Shown: positions 33,551 through 43,421, counted from the first letter of the stretch. The stretch is 64,000 bases of DNA from Bacillota bacterium (GCA_023511455.1 JAIMBJ010000002.1:1-64000), one strand, 5' to 3'. The notes: generated by a model not told the origin, from the sequence alone. A program made the numbers and translations.

Positions 33551-36265
33551 TCAGTTGCCCTGCGCGCGCTCCCACTCCTCCTGCTGGCGCATGGCTTCCT
33601 CCAGCGTATCCAGCGCGGGCGACGGCTCCAAACGGGCCTGACGGTAGTCGGGGTCGTTGGGGTCTTTCGCCTTCTCTGGATCGAAGATGCGCGCGTCTAC
33701 CGGCAGGGCGCGGTACGGCGTCAAATCGGGCTCGGTGGTGAACATATCCGCCAGGTCGCTGGCTGCTGCGTCGTACAGGTTCAGGTAGGGGATGCCCAAA
33801 ATCAGGTACATGGTCTTCATGATGCTGGCGATGCTGCTTTGCCGGTGTGAGATGTAGCCGCGCTTCGCCCACGGGCTGATGACCAGCAGCAGACTTCGGT
33901 GCGCATCCACGTGGTCAATCCCGCTTTGCGCATCATCCTCCGTCACGAAGATAGCCATCTCCTTCCACCACGGGCTGTGCGACAACGCCTCGACCACCCG
34001 CCCCAGCGCAAGGTCATTGTCCGCCATGTAAGACTCCAGATAGGGGTATCCCTTGTTTGGACGAGCGCCTGCGCCGTGGTCATTGGGCAGGTAGATATAG
34101 AGGAAAGGAGGCAGAGGCTCCTTACCGGAGAGATACTTTTCGCGGAACTCTTTCAGAAACTGGTCGGCACGGTACTGGTCGGGGATGTTTGTGTTGTATT
34201 CCGGGTACTCCCGACAGGTGTTCTGATACAACACCATCGGCATGGGGATGTTCACGGGCAGACGTCCGCCTGTCGGTTTGGTATCGGGGTCCTGTGCCAT
34301 ACCCGCAAACTCGAAGCCCTCGCCGTAGTTGCGGAAGGTAACGCCGTTGCGGTGAAGGTGTTCCCACATGGAGCCGTGTTCCAGATACTCCTCGGGGGTC
34401 AGCGACGAGTTGGACTCAAACAGTGCGAGCCGCCCGGGTGCCTTGCTTCGGCGGAATTGCGCGCCACCCCCGTAGCCCGCGGAAGTGATGGTCTCCACCC
34501 AGTGGGTGGGATACACACCCACCAGCCAGCGGTGTCCATCTGCTGAGTGGTCGCTGTCCACATAGAAATTGTCGCTAATCGCATAGCGTTGCGCCAGCGC
34601 ACGGTGGTTGGGCATGACGTTCACACCCTCGTGTTCGCCCACCTTGCGGTTTACCCCGAACCGCGCCAGCGTGGGGTCGCCGTTGACGCCGGGCAGGTCA
34701 CCGAACACCTCGTCGAAGGTGCGGTTCTCCTTCGCGACAAACACCACGTAGCGGATTTTATCGGATGGGATGCCGGCGACGGCAGGCACCGGATGCCCTT
34801 TGGGTCGGTTCGCTTGAACCGGCACGAAACCGTTGTTCGCAATGACCTGCTTGGTGAGGTCGCGCAGTTCGCGGTCGGTGGGCACGTCCATCAGCGACAC
34901 CGTGCCCTTCATCAGCCTGCCGATGCTGCGTCCCTCCGGACCCGGCACGAAATTCGCGCCGCCATTCGGTCCCGCCCCGAAGCCTTTGGCGTTCGCCACA
35001 TACAGCTTCTTGCCGTCCGGCGAGACGCACACCCGCGACGGATACCAGCAGACGGGAATATGCCCCAGCAGTTTGCCCGTGCGAGCGTCGAGTACACCCA
35101 CCGCGTTGATGCCCGACTCCGCCACGTACAACCTTCTGCCATCGGGTGAGAGAGCCAGCCCAAACGGCGCAACCCCGCGCAGATGGCGCAGGAAGGCCGC
35201 TGGCGTGAGCAAGGTGCGCCATTTGCGGCGGTGCGTGCGGATGTCGTAAGCCTCCACCAGGTCGTTAGTCGAGTTGCTGACAAAGACGGTATCGCTGGAT
35301 ACCGCCAGAGCAGCAGGCGCGCTGCCCCCGATGGACTCGCCCACCAGCAAGCCGGTCTTTATCTTCACCACCACCTGCGGGCGGGTCGGGTCGGAAAGGT
35401 CTATCCCCCACACCGAACAGGCTTCGGGCACGTTGGGGTCGCCCAGCCCCGGAACGCGCCTGCCATCCACCACAGCGCCTTCCCGTGCCTCCCGCGACGG
35501 ATAGCCGAAGGGCGGGAACAGGATGCCGCGCGGGTCGTCGCCGGGGCGCGTCTCGATCAGCGCGTACTGGAACGTACCCATGTTCGCCACGTAGGCACGC
35601 GAGCCGTCCGCCGTGAGCGCAAGGGCAAAGGGATTGCGCCCTACCTCCATCGACGCAACCGGTCGCAGGGTACGGGTATTCACCACCACCAGCCGGTAGT
35701 TCGCCAAATCCAGCACATACAACCATCTACCGTCGGGAGAGAGCGCGATGTCGGTGGTGAAAGCATCGGGATGCGCCTCGGTGCTCAGGTCTATCCGCTC
35801 CATGCGCTCTCCGGTGCTCAGCCGAAAGACGATGACACTGCCGTCGTTGCCTCCGGAGGCGTACAGACGGTCACGCGCCGGGTCCACCGCCGCACCGATA
35901 AACGTGGCGGGCAGCACCTCCTTTTCCGTGTTTACCGACGGCGGTATCTGCGACACCTGCGGGTTGTCGCTATCGGGACGACGTATCACCGTCAGGGAGA
36001 AGGGAGCCACCCCACCGTTCACCGTGACCAGCACACTGCCGTCCGCGCTGAGCGTCATGCCGTAAGGGTGTGGAGCAACGCGAATCTGCTTCCCGCGCGG
36101 GGTCAGCAGCCGCCCGTTGGGCAGGATGGTGGTGCCTTCGGGGTCAATACGTGCGGTCCGCTCGCCCGCAGGAGCCTGCAGCATGAAACGGTCTATCCGC
36201 GTGGGCGCGGCAACGAGCATACCAAACGTTCCCAGCGTGAGCAGCAGGGAGAGCATCAAACGCAT
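33551..36265 (-). CDS. Exported phosphoesterase with N-terminal beta-propeller
   Basis: This is a secreted protein of about 904 residues. After a signal peptide (ending VAAP), residues about 60-480 form a beta-propeller with repeats of the YVTN type (LALSPDGRRLYVAESG, ALTADGSRAYVANMG). Residues about 510-860 match the phosphoesterase family of phospholipase C and acid phosphatases: VVFVAKENRTFDEVFGDLPG, the DHSADGHRW segment and IFVTEDDAQSGIDHVDAHR. The start at 36265 has GAGGTGG about seven bases upstream; the longer frame adds 24 residues ahead of the signal. The substrate is likely a phospholipid or phosphomonoester. It converges with the Uma2 gene. Confidence 0.88.
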   Translation of the reverse strand: MRLMLSLLLTLGTFGMLVAAPTRIDRFMLQAPAGERTARIDPEGTTILPNGRLLTPRGKQIRVAPHPYGMTLSADGSVLVTVNGGVAPFSLTVIRRPDSDNPQVSQIPPSVNTEKEVLPATFIGAAVDPARDRLYASGGNDGSVIVFRLSTGERMERIDLSTEAHPDAFTTDIALSPDGRWLYVLDLANYRLVVVNTRTLRPVASMEVGRNPFALALTADGSRAYVANMGTFQYALIETRPGDDPRGILFPPFGYPSREAREGAVVDGRRVPGLGDPNVPEACSVWGIDLSDPTRPQVVVKIKTGLLVGESIGGSAPAALAVSSDTVFVSNSTNDLVEAYDIRTHRRKWRTLLTPAAFLRHLRGVAPFGLALSPDGRRLYVAESGINAVGVLDARTGKLLGHIPVCWYPSRVCVSPDGKKLYVANAKGFGAGPNGGANFVPGPEGRSIGRLMKGTVSLMDVPTDRELRDLTKQVIANNGFVPVQANRPKGHPVPAVAGIPSDKIRYVVFVAKENRTFDEVFGDLPGVNGDPTLARFGVNRKVGEHEGVNVMPNHRALAQRYAISDNFYVDSDHSADGHRWLVGVYPTHWVETITSAGYGGGAQFRRSKAPGRLALFESNSSLTPEEYLEHGSMWEHLHRNGVTFRNYGEGFEFAGMAQDPDTKPTGGRLPVNIPMPMVLYQNTCREYPEYNTNIPDQYRADQFLKEFREKYLSGKEPLPPFLYIYLPNDHGAGARPNKGYPYLESYMADNDLALGRVVEALSHSPWWKEMAIFVTEDDAQSGIDHVDAHRSLLLVISPWAKRGYISHRQSSIASIMKTMYLILGIPYLNLYDAAASDLADMFTTEPDLTPYRALPVDARIFDPEKAKDPNDPDYRQARLEPSPALDTLEEAMRQQEEWERAQGN

Positions 36266-36375
36266 ATAGCTTCCACCTCGTGTAACGATTTCTGGGGAAG
36301 AGGATTCGTGCCAGCGCAGGGGCACACCTGCCCCCAATTGTTAAGTTTATGTTGAGCGAGGGCGCACGAGTCCTC

Positions 36376-37068
36376 TCAGAACCGCTTCCACCGCCACTTG
36401 AGCAGCGTCCAGATGGCTTCCACGCCGTCCCACCAGCGGATTTTCTTGCCCTGTAGTGTGGTGCGCGCCTCGTAGGAGATGGGCACTTCCATGATTTTGA
36501 TCCCTCGGCGGATGACCTTCGCGGTCACCTCAGGACAGAACTCGAACCGCTGGCAGGTGAGCGGCACGCTCTTGAGCAGGTCGGCGCGGAAGGCTTTGTA
36601 GCAGGTGGCTTCGTCGGTCAGAGGATGCCAGTACAGCCAGCGCACCATTGCCGCCAGCAGGCGGTTGATGAGCCAGTTGGGCAGGCGCATCCCCTTCGGG
36701 CGTCTGGTGGTCAGAAAGCGCGAGCCGTACACTACCTGCGCCTTCCCCTCCGCAATCGGGGCGATGAGGCGCGGGATGTCCAGTGGGTCATACTCCAGAT
36801 CGGCGTCCTGAATGATGATAATGTCGCCGGTAGCATGTGCGATGGCGGTACGAATCGCCATGCCCTTGCCCAGATTCTGCGGATGTCGCAGCACCACCAC
36901 GTCGGGCTGTTGCGCCAGCAGCTGGGGTGTCTCGTCGGTGGAGCCGTCGTCCACCACGATAATCTCCTTCTGCAGCGGTACCGCGCGCACCCGGTCAATC
37001 GCCTGCACGATGGTGTCCGCCTCGTTGTATGCCGGGATGACAATGCTGATGAGCGGTTCTTCAGACAC
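36376..37068 (-). CDS. Family 2 glycosyltransferase (dolichol-phosphate mannosyltransferase-like)
   Basis: This is a cytoplasmic GT-A fold glycosyltransferase of 230 residues. [14 protein letters not shown] opens the fold, [10 protein letters not shown] binds the nucleotide sugar and the metal-binding DXD is in [11 protein letters not shown]. The segment [14 protein letters not shown] is typical of DPM1-like enzymes that charge polyprenyl phosphate with mannose or glucose. It lacks the C-terminal membrane helices of the GtrB subgroup. It is divergent from the purple-acid-phosphatase-like gene, and the 139-base gap holds promoter elements on both strands. Confidence 0.9.
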   Translation of the reverse strand: MSEEPLISIVIPAYNEADTIVQAIDRVRAVPLQKEIIVVDDGSTDETPQLLAQQPDVVVLRHPQNLGKGMAIRTAIAHATGDIIIIQDADLEYDPLDIPRLIAPIAEGKAQVVYGSRFLTTRRPKGMRLPNWLINRLLAAMVRWLYWHPLTDEATCYKAFRADLLKSVPLTCQRFEFCPEVTAKVIRRGIKIMEVPISYEARTTLQGKKIRWWDGVEAIWTLLKWRWKRF

Positions 37069-37136
37069 GAAAAGAGTTCACCCTCTCTGTTTGCTACCCA
37101 TAGTGTGCCCCAGAGCGCAGGGTGCTGTCAAGCGTC

Positions 37137-37165
37137 TTGACTCTTCATCTCCTCTCAGGTAACAT
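37137..37165 (+). promoter_or_regulatory. Promoter of the purple-acid-phosphatase-like gene
   Basis: TTGACT (37137-37142) and TAACAT (37160-37165) are 17 bases apart, 43 bases before the start codon. A minus-strand TTGACA (37131-37126) lies immediately beside it, pointing toward the glycosyltransferase gene, so the two -35 regions are back to back. Confidence 0.65.
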
Positions 37166-37207
37166 ACTAACGCCCGAAATCCTTGCCGGAAAGGAGATGA
37201 TGTCCAG

Positions 37208-38485
37208 ATGGATTCCCTACTGCCACGAAGGGTCCTGGCATGGCTGGTGGTTCTGGTGATGACAGCCGTGCTGGGAATAAGCGTCGCTTCCAGCTTGCAA
37301 CAGACGCCCTCGCCACAGACACCACCGCCGCCACCTCCTTCATGGGCACTACCGACGCCCTACCCTGACCGTATCATCCTCACCTGGTCCGACGACCCAG
37401 CAACCACGCAATCGGTCACGTGGCGTACCGACACCAGCGTCACCAAGGCGGTGGCGCAAATCGCTCCCGCAGGGGACGGTCCGAACTTCACCCAGCAGGC
37501 GAAAACCGTAGACGCCCAAACCACTCCTCTGCAAACCGACCTGGGCACAGCACATTACCATTCGGTCACCTTCCGCGACCTGAAGCCCAACACGCTCTAC
37601 GCCTATCGCGTGGGCGACGGCACTTACTGGAGCGAGTGGTTCCACTTCCGCACCGCCAGCGACCGTCCGCAACCGTTTACCTTCCTCTATCTGGGAGACG
37701 CTCAAAACGACATCCGCAGCGCGTGCCTGCGCGTGGTGCGCCAGGCGTTCCTGCACTATCCCGACGTCCTCTTCGTATTGCACGCGGGCGACTTGGTGAA
37801 CCGCGGAGACAGAGATATCGAGTGGGCAGAGTGGTTCGCGATGATGGGCTGGATGGGGGCGACCATCCCCAGTCTACCCACACCAGGAAACCACGACTAT
37901 CCACGAGATGCCGAAGGACAGCGGAGACTGTGTGCGCACTGGCGGGCGCAGTTTACCCTCCCCGAAAACGGCATCCCCACGCTCAAAGAGACCAACTACT
38001 ACGTGGATGTTCAGGGGGTGCGAATTATCTCCCTGAACTGTATGGAACAGCGGGAACAGCAGGCGAGCTGGCTGGAACGGGTGCTGGAAGACAACCCCAA
38101 CCGCTGGACGATTGTCTTTACCCACTACCCCATTTTCTCCTCGGCGCAGGGACGGGATAACCCCGAGCTGCGTGCGCTGTGGAAACCCATCTTCGACAAG
38201 TATCGCGTGGACCTCGTGCTGCAAGGACACGACCATACCTACGCCCGCAGTAAGCCTCAACCCAGCGGCACGGTATATGTGAACTCGGTGACGGGACCCA
38301 AGATGTACAAGCTCAACCCGCAGCCGTGGATGCACCGTTCCGCGCAAGATACGCAGTTTTATCATCTCGTTCACGTCAACGGAAATACCCTTCGCTTCGA
38401 AGCGTATACCGCAACGGGGAAGCTTTTCGACAGGTTCGAAATTCGGAAGCGTCCGGGCAGGGTGAATCAGGTGGTTGACCGCTGA
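37208..38485 (+). CDS. Purple acid phosphatase-like metallophosphoesterase, exported
   Basis: This is a secreted phosphatase of 425 residues. An N-terminal hydrophobic segment is followed by a Pro-rich linker. Residues about 55-145 form the fibronectin-like N-terminal domain of purple acid phosphatases (RIILTWSDDPATTQSVTWRT). The metallophosphatase core carries LYLGDAQND, HAGDLVNRGD, PGNHDYPRD, FTHYPIF and QGHDHTYARS, a full set of metal ligands. AAGGAGATGATG precedes the ATG. It is monocistronic with its own promoter and could release phosphate from organic phosphoesters outside the cell. Confidence 0.92.
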   Translation: MDSLLPRRVLAWLVVLVMTAVLGISVASSLQQTPSPQTPPPPPPSWALPTPYPDRIILTWSDDPATTQSVTWRTDTSVTKAVAQIAPAGDGPNFTQQAKTVDAQTTPLQTDLGTAHYHSVTFRDLKPNTLYAYRVGDGTYWSEWFHFRTASDRPQPFTFLYLGDAQNDIRSACLRVVRQAFLHYPDVLFVLHAGDLVNRGDRDIEWAEWFAMMGWMGATIPSLPTPGNHDYPRDAEGQRRLCAHWRAQFTLPENGIPTLKETNYYVDVQGVRIISLNCMEQREQQASWLERVLEDNPNRWTIVFTHYPIFSSAQGRDNPELRALWKPIFDKYRVDLVLQGHDHTYARSKPQPSGTVYVNSVTGPKMYKLNPQPWMHRSAQDTQFYHLVHVNGNTLRFEAYTATGKLFDRFEIRKRPGRVNQVVDR

Positions 38486-38524
38486 GCGCGTCGGGGGAGT
38501 TACGGAAACGGGTTGTCCAGCCGC

Positions 38525-38553
38525 TTGACAGCCCCTCCGCCGCCCCCTATAAT
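38525..38553 (+). promoter_or_regulatory. Perfect consensus sigma-70 promoter
   Basis: TTGACA (38525-38530) and TATAAT (38548-38553) are exact consensus hexamers with a 17-base, C-rich spacer. An AAGGAGG site follows about 25 bases after the -10 box, in front of ATG at 38591. It should be a strong constitutive promoter. Confidence 0.85.
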
Positions 38554-38590
38554 GGCGCTGGTAATGTCTTTTCGGGAAGGAGGGTCGCAC

Positions 38591-39052
38591 ATGCCTCCCC
38601 AAACGTCCCAATCAATGACGGCAGACGGAAGAGAGGTGAACAAAATGAGGTGGTTTGCGTGGATGCTCTTCGCGCTGCTGTTCATCACGACCGCGTTGGC
38701 GCAGGAGCAGGTCACGGTGCAACAGTTATTGAATGACGGCAAGAAGTACGATGGCAAACAGGTGGTGCTGGTGGGCGTGGTGCGAGACCTGAAAGAGAAG
38801 GTAAGCAAGAAAGGCAACGCCTACTACACTTTCAAAATCGGCGAGGGCAAGCAAACCATCAGCGTGTTCAGCTACGGCACCGCTACGGTCAAAGAGGGCG
38901 ACAGGGTGCGCGTGACGGGCAAGTTTGCCGTCGAGAAGCGCGTGGCGTACGCCACCTACCGCAACGAGATCGACGTCACGAAAGGCAAGGTAGAGGTGCT
39001 TACGCCCGCGCCCAGGAAGGGGGAGTCTGCGCGCCCGCCTGCTGGCAAGTGA
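38591..39052 (+). CDS. Small exported OB-fold (nucleic-acid-binding-like) protein
   Basis: This is a small exported protein. Starting at ATG 38591 it has 153 residues; the hydrophobic signal begins at a second ATG (38645), giving 135 residues. The first ATG has the stronger site (AAGGAGG, eight bases spacing) directly after a perfect promoter, while the second has AGAGGTG and places the signal peptide at the N-terminus. After cleavage at LAQE the domain (KYDGKQVVLVGVVRDLKEKVSKKG ... GDRVRVTGKF) has the OB-fold pattern of tRNA-anticodon-like domains. The role is unknown. A strong terminator follows. Confidence 0.8.
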   Translation: MPPQTSQSMTADGREVNKMRWFAWMLFALLFITTALAQEQVTVQQLLNDGKKYDGKQVVLVGVVRDLKEKVSKKGNAYYTFKIGEGKQTISVFSYGTATVKEGDRVRVTGKFAVEKRVAYATYRNEIDVTKGKVEVLTPAPRKGESARPPAGK

Positions 39053-39083
39053 TACTGGTGAAGCACGAACGTGGAGGCGCAAG

Positions 39084-39118
39084 ATAGCCCACGGTTTGAA
39101 CCGTGGGCTATGCTTTTT
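39084..39118 (+). terminator. Strong intrinsic terminator
   Basis: A perfect 13-base stem, ATAGCCCACGGTT (39084-39096) with AACCGTGGGCTAT (39099-39111), is followed by GCTTTTT. It lies 31 bases after the OB-fold gene. Read on the other strand it could also fold after the leftward genes are passed, but no T run exists there. Confidence 0.88.
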
Positions 39119-39182
39119 GGGTTCAGTGGCAGGCGCCCAGCCTGTTGCTCGGCCGGGCTGGGGGGACGCGGGTGACGGCATC

Positions 39183-42100
39183 CTATTCTGACAGCACGTA
39201 CACCTCTGCCCTCTCCGACCAACCCGCGAAGTCCTCCACCGACAGGCGTAAGGACAACCGGTCTTGACGCACGGCGTTCAGCCTCAAGGTGAATTCGCGA
39301 CCTGCGGTCAACGTTTGGCGCAGGGATGGCATTTCATCCACTGAAACCACCAGCCGATGCGCCTCCGGCTTGCGCAGGGCGAAGGCAACCCGTATCTTGC
39401 CCGCGCCGTCTTTGACTATCCCCACCTGCTGCACCACCTGAATCGGGCGCGGGATGGAGTAGGTGATTGGAACGGTTACCTCGCCATCGCGCCAGCGAAC
39501 CCGAAGCCTGTACTGGTGGTCGCCAGGAGTGGTGCGGGAAGGGACTTCAATCGTCGCCTCGCCCCGCGCAGGAACCGCAAAGCGCCGCCCGCCGACCTCC
39601 ACATCTTCCTGCCTTTCGCTCAGGTTCAGCACGGTCAACTGCATCGGGGGGTCATCGACGTAAGAGGGAGGCGTAACGCTCTTGACCAGAATGTTGCCCT
39701 GGTGCCGCATCGCCACGCCGAATCGTTGGGTGTTGTGGAACCAGCCGAAGGTCGGCGACCATGCCCAGTGGCTCACTCCCGCTTCACCGCGCTGGTGGTG
39801 ATTGCGCCCCAGATTCAGGCGCAGCAGCGGCTCGTCGGTTGCGTTCAGGTCGACATCAAACGGCAACGACTTCCAGGGGATGGCGATTTCCACCGTCCAG
39901 CCCTGGGCGTCTGTATGGGTTGCCACCGTAATCTCCGTGTTCCAGCCCACATCGAAGCCCAGCTCGTCATAGACGGTGCCGAGGGCGTTGATGATAAAGT
40001 GTGCGTAGCGTTCAGGTCTATCTGGAGAAGCGAGAAACACCTCCACGCTTTCGTCCAGCCAGATGCCGAAGGCGTCCCTCTGCCGCTGGTCTGCCACCAG
40101 ACGGTCTGGGTACGGCGCAAGACACACCATGCCGATATACAACGCGTTTTCGTCGTACGCCAGCAGTCCTCGCGTCTCCATGTATGGTGGCATCGGCACA
40201 CTGCTGTTACTCTCCCAAAACGGGCTGGCAATTGCCGCCACGCGCCACTGCGGCTCGTCCAGCTTGCCGTCCACTACGGGCGGCTGGCTCCAGCGTGGGA
40301 CGGTTAGCACGGGCAGCTGCGCTTCTGTCACTGGATGCGATACTGGCGGTACGACCTCCACCTGCAGCGTGACCGCCTGCGGGCGTTTTGAAGGTGCCAT
40401 ACGCTCGCCGCGTAGCCGCTGCACCAGCCGCTCGATTTGCCCGCCTGCTATCAACCGCAGCTCCTGCAGGTTGGCATTGCTGAATCCCGCTCTGCCGACC
40501 TCGTTGAGCCACAGCACGCCCTCTTCCAGCATTTGCAGGGTGCGCTCAGCGTCCTCTGCAGCTCGCAACATCTCTTGCGCCCAGCGGGTGGACTTGCCCG
40601 AGGCTACCTTCCGCGCATAAGCGATGGTATTGCGCAGGGTACTCAGGTAGCGATAGTCGTTAATGCCCTCGCGAATGGCTTCCCACTGGATGGTGGGGAT
40701 GATGCCCACAATGCTGTCAGGGTCGTTCGGGCGGGAAAGGTGCGGGTAGACGGTGCACTGGTCTTTGGGCTCCACGCTGTTCTGGCGCGAGCCGTCGAAG
40801 TCGTTGAAGGGGTCTTCGTGCGGGCGCACGAAAGTCCATGAGACCTGCCCGTCTGCCCTGGTCTTCCAGAACAGCCATCCCGTCAGGAAGCGGTTCGCGA
40901 ACAGGCGTCCCTCCTGCCCCAAATAACAACCGCTGCCATACCAGTAGAATTGTTGCTGGCGCGCACGACACTGTTCGTATGCCCACTCCGCCCCCTGTTT
41001 CGAAGCCACCAGCCCGACTGCGAAGCAGGGATGGGTCATCCATTGCGCAGCTGCGTCATAGGTGCCGCGTTGGTAGAAAGTGACATACGTTTGTGCGCCG
41101 CCTTCGCGCCATGTGCGGTACTGCTCCAACGCGCGGATGGTTTCTGGTCCGGGTTCGTCCCACCCGTAGAAGAGCCAGTCGATGCCGTAGGGGCGAAGCG
41201 TTTGCACCACTGTGCGGGCAATCAGGCGCATCGCCTCGCGGACGCGCTCGTCCCACTCGCGGTTGACATCCGCCTGAATGCCCAGTTTGGCGGGAACCTG
41301 GTCCTCAATAAACGTGCCAATGGTATGTGGTCCCCGCAACCCGGCTTGCTGCATCAGCCGATGCCAGCGCAGGAGCGGTTGGGGGTCGTATTGCACCTTG
41401 CCCTCTGTCAGGGCGGACAGATCGATGTTGCCAATGGGGAGCTCGGTCAGTCCATCGATGCCGTAGCCGCTCATCCGCTGGAGCAGCGCGAGCAGTTTCT
41501 CCTCGGGCAGTCTGCCTATCCAGTAAGCATCGGCGTAGAGCAGCCAGCGTTTGTCCGCAGGTTTGTGCAAGCGGAACGAATAGACATAAACTTGCAACGG
41601 TATCTTGAACGCCGCTTTCCCCTTCGCCTGAACCACAAGGGCATAGCGATATTCGCCTGATAGGCTGGTAGGCACGTGGATGTTTATCCAGAACAGGCGG
41701 CTCTCACCCTCTGGCACATTCAACGTACGCCACTCCAGCACGCCGCCCGCCGCGGGAAACTGCGCCTGCCCGTCGCGCATCTCCAGCAGCAGCTCCGGGG
41801 TGATGTAGTAGGTTCTTCCACGCCAATCGGTGCGCTGCGCCCAGAAGTGCGCGTAATACGTCTTCACGACAGGCGTGTTCGTGGGCGGCTGCTGTGGCTC
41901 CACGCGAACCCGCACCTCCCTTAACGGCTCCAGCGCGTGGATGGCAAACCAGAGGCAGGTCGTCTCCCCCAGAGCGACGTTCGCGTGCAGTTTGGTGAGC
42001 CGCTCGGAAGGCTTCGGCTTGCTCCATGGCTTGATGTCGAACGGCTCGCCGCGGGTGAAGGGGATGAACCCGGCTGCTCGCTCCGCTGCCGATGGCGCAG

Positions 42101-42266
42101 GGGGTTGCCAGTTTTCCGGCTGTCGGGGAGCCTCCTGGAACGGTGCGCCCGGATCCACCCGCTCATACACGGTATCGTAGATGGTCACTGCACCGCGAAC
42201 CTCCTCCTGCGCGCATGCGGCGGTGGAAACCAACATCGCGCTAACGGCGAAAATCAACCATCGCAT
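39183..42266 (-). CDS. GH123-like (DUF4091) glycoside hydrolase with CBM9-like domain
   Basis: This is a secreted protein of 1027 residues with a signal peptide ending in ACAQE. Residues about 90-250 form a beta-sandwich and about 250-560 a TIM barrel of the DUF4091/GH123 type; the adjacent acidic pair in LFYGWDEPG (about residue 370) matches the catalytic Asp-Glu of that family. Residues about 680-860 look like a family 9 carbohydrate-binding or DOMON-like domain (VVDGKLDEPQW ... DESVEVFLASPDRPERYAHF). A C-terminal beta-rich segment follows. It probably acts on N-acetylated hexosamine glycans. It is the last gene of the Uma2-sialidase-GH123 operon, 26 bases behind the sialidase gene. Confidence 0.86.
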   Translation of the reverse strand: MRWLIFAVSAMLVSTAACAQEEVRGAVTIYDTVYERVDPGAPFQEAPRQPENWQPPAPSAAERAAGFIPFTRGEPFDIKPWSKPKPSERLTKLHANVALGETTCLWFAIHALEPLREVRVRVEPQQPPTNTPVVKTYYAHFWAQRTDWRGRTYYITPELLLEMRDGQAQFPAAGGVLEWRTLNVPEGESRLFWINIHVPTSLSGEYRYALVVQAKGKAAFKIPLQVYVYSFRLHKPADKRWLLYADAYWIGRLPEEKLLALLQRMSGYGIDGLTELPIGNIDLSALTEGKVQYDPQPLLRWHRLMQQAGLRGPHTIGTFIEDQVPAKLGIQADVNREWDERVREAMRLIARTVVQTLRPYGIDWLFYGWDEPGPETIRALEQYRTWREGGAQTYVTFYQRGTYDAAAQWMTHPCFAVGLVASKQGAEWAYEQCRARQQQFYWYGSGCYLGQEGRLFANRFLTGWLFWKTRADGQVSWTFVRPHEDPFNDFDGSRQNSVEPKDQCTVYPHLSRPNDPDSIVGIIPTIQWEAIREGINDYRYLSTLRNTIAYARKVASGKSTRWAQEMLRAAEDAERTLQMLEEGVLWLNEVGRAGFSNANLQELRLIAGGQIERLVQRLRGERMAPSKRPQAVTLQVEVVPPVSHPVTEAQLPVLTVPRWSQPPVVDGKLDEPQWRVAAIASPFWESNSSVPMPPYMETRGLLAYDENALYIGMVCLAPYPDRLVADQRQRDAFGIWLDESVEVFLASPDRPERYAHFIINALGTVYDELGFDVGWNTEITVATHTDAQGWTVEIAIPWKSLPFDVDLNATDEPLLRLNLGRNHHQRGEAGVSHWAWSPTFGWFHNTQRFGVAMRHQGNILVKSVTPPSYVDDPPMQLTVLNLSERQEDVEVGGRRFAVPARGEATIEVPSRTTPGDHQYRLRVRWRDGEVTVPITYSIPRPIQVVQQVGIVKDGAGKIRVAFALRKPEAHRLVVSVDEMPSLRQTLTAGREFTLRLNAVRQDRLSLRLSVEDFAGWSERAEVYVLSE

Positions 42267-42292
42267 TGGCGTTTCCCTCCCGATGAAATCTG

Positions 42293-43417
42293 CTAATGTA
42301 CTGCGGAAACCTGTTTTGCCTGCCGTATGAAGGCTTCCTCATCTATCTTCAGGCGAAGGGGCAGGGGGTCTTCCCAGAACTTCTGGAAGGCAAAGCCTGC
42401 AATGACCCACAGCTCGCCCGGTCTACGCTCAAAGAGATACGGGTAACTCAGCTGTCCACCGCTTTGCTTGGCGAAGGTGATGGGCTTTGTCCATGTCTTG
42501 CCGTCGTCCTCCGAAAAGGCAATGGAGAGCTCCTCCCGATGCCACGAGGAGGGGAATTCGGTATGTTGCTTCCAGTCGCTTTTCTGCCACTCACGCCCTT
42601 CGGGATGCAGGCGGTTCCACACCAGCACGAGGCGTCCGCTCTGCAGGCGCAGCAGGTAGCCGGGCGAGTTGCTGGCGTCGATGCCGCTGGGCTGGATGAT
42701 GCGCCAGTACCTGCCGCCGTCAGTGGAAATCGCCTGCCAGAACTGGTCGAGGCTGGTGCGAATCAGCATCAGCAGGCGTCCGTCGCTCAGCTCCGCCAGT
42801 GTGGGTTCAAACGCACCATCGTGATGTCCGTGCCCACCCAAATCAATCCAGTTGCTGCGCCGCCACGTCTTGCCCTCATCATCCGAGTAGACCGAGCAGG
42901 TAATCAGCCGCCCCGGATTGCTGGTGAGATGCTGCAACGGCGCAACAATCCTGCCCGAACGGGTCTGAATCAGCGCGAAAAAGTTGGGGTTGTAGCCGTC
43001 TAACACACGCTGATTGTCAATCCACGTCTTACCGCCGTCCACACTGCGAATCGCCCACACCTCCAGCCGACAGCCTTCTTTCGGCTCCTTGCGCTGTTCG
43101 TCCCACTCGAAGTGTCTTCCCACGAAGTTCAGGTACACCATCACCAGCGTCCCTTTCTGGGTACGCAACAGATAGTGGGATGCTGGCTCGTCGTCGCTGA
43201 CGCCTTCGCACACGGAAGTGGGGTCTGACCACGTTTTGCCGTCGTCTCTGCTCACGCGAAAGCCTTTGCTGTCTACAGTCGCCAGACTGCCATCCTGCAG
43301 AACCACAAAGGGTCCATTGCAGGAGATGTCGAGCGGTTGACACAACGGATGCACCCAGCGGGCATCGGAGAAGGAGATGCCGGCTAAAACTGGAAGGAGA
43401 AAACACATAGTTGCCAC
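42293..43417 (-). CDS. Sialidase-like BNR/Asp-box protein
   Basis: This is a six-bladed-propeller protein of 374 residues. At least four Asp-box repeats of the form S-x-D-x-G-x-x-W are seen: VSRDDGKTWSDP, IRSVDGGKTW, VYSDDEGKTW and AFSEDDGKTW. The N-terminus is hydrophobic and may be a signal peptide. Exo-alpha-sialidases of family GH33 carry these repeats, but the arginine triad was not traced, so another exo-glycosidase specificity is possible. It lies between the Uma2 gene (4-base gap) and the GH123-like gene (26-base gap), which fits a glycan-degrading operon. Confidence 0.85.
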   Translation of the reverse strand: MATMCFLLPVLAGISFSDARWVHPLCQPLDISCNGPFVVLQDGSLATVDSKGFRVSRDDGKTWSDPTSVCEGVSDDEPASHYLLRTQKGTLVMVYLNFVGRHFEWDEQRKEPKEGCRLEVWAIRSVDGGKTWIDNQRVLDGYNPNFFALIQTRSGRIVAPLQHLTSNPGRLITCSVYSDDEGKTWRRSNWIDLGGHGHHDGAFEPTLAELSDGRLLMLIRTSLDQFWQAISTDGGRYWRIIQPSGIDASNSPGYLLRLQSGRLVLVWNRLHPEGREWQKSDWKQHTEFPSSWHREELSIAFSEDDGKTWTKPITFAKQSGGQLSYPYLFERRPGELWVIAGFAFQKFWEDPLPLRLKIDEEAFIRQAKQVSAVH

Positions 43418-43421
43418 CTCA

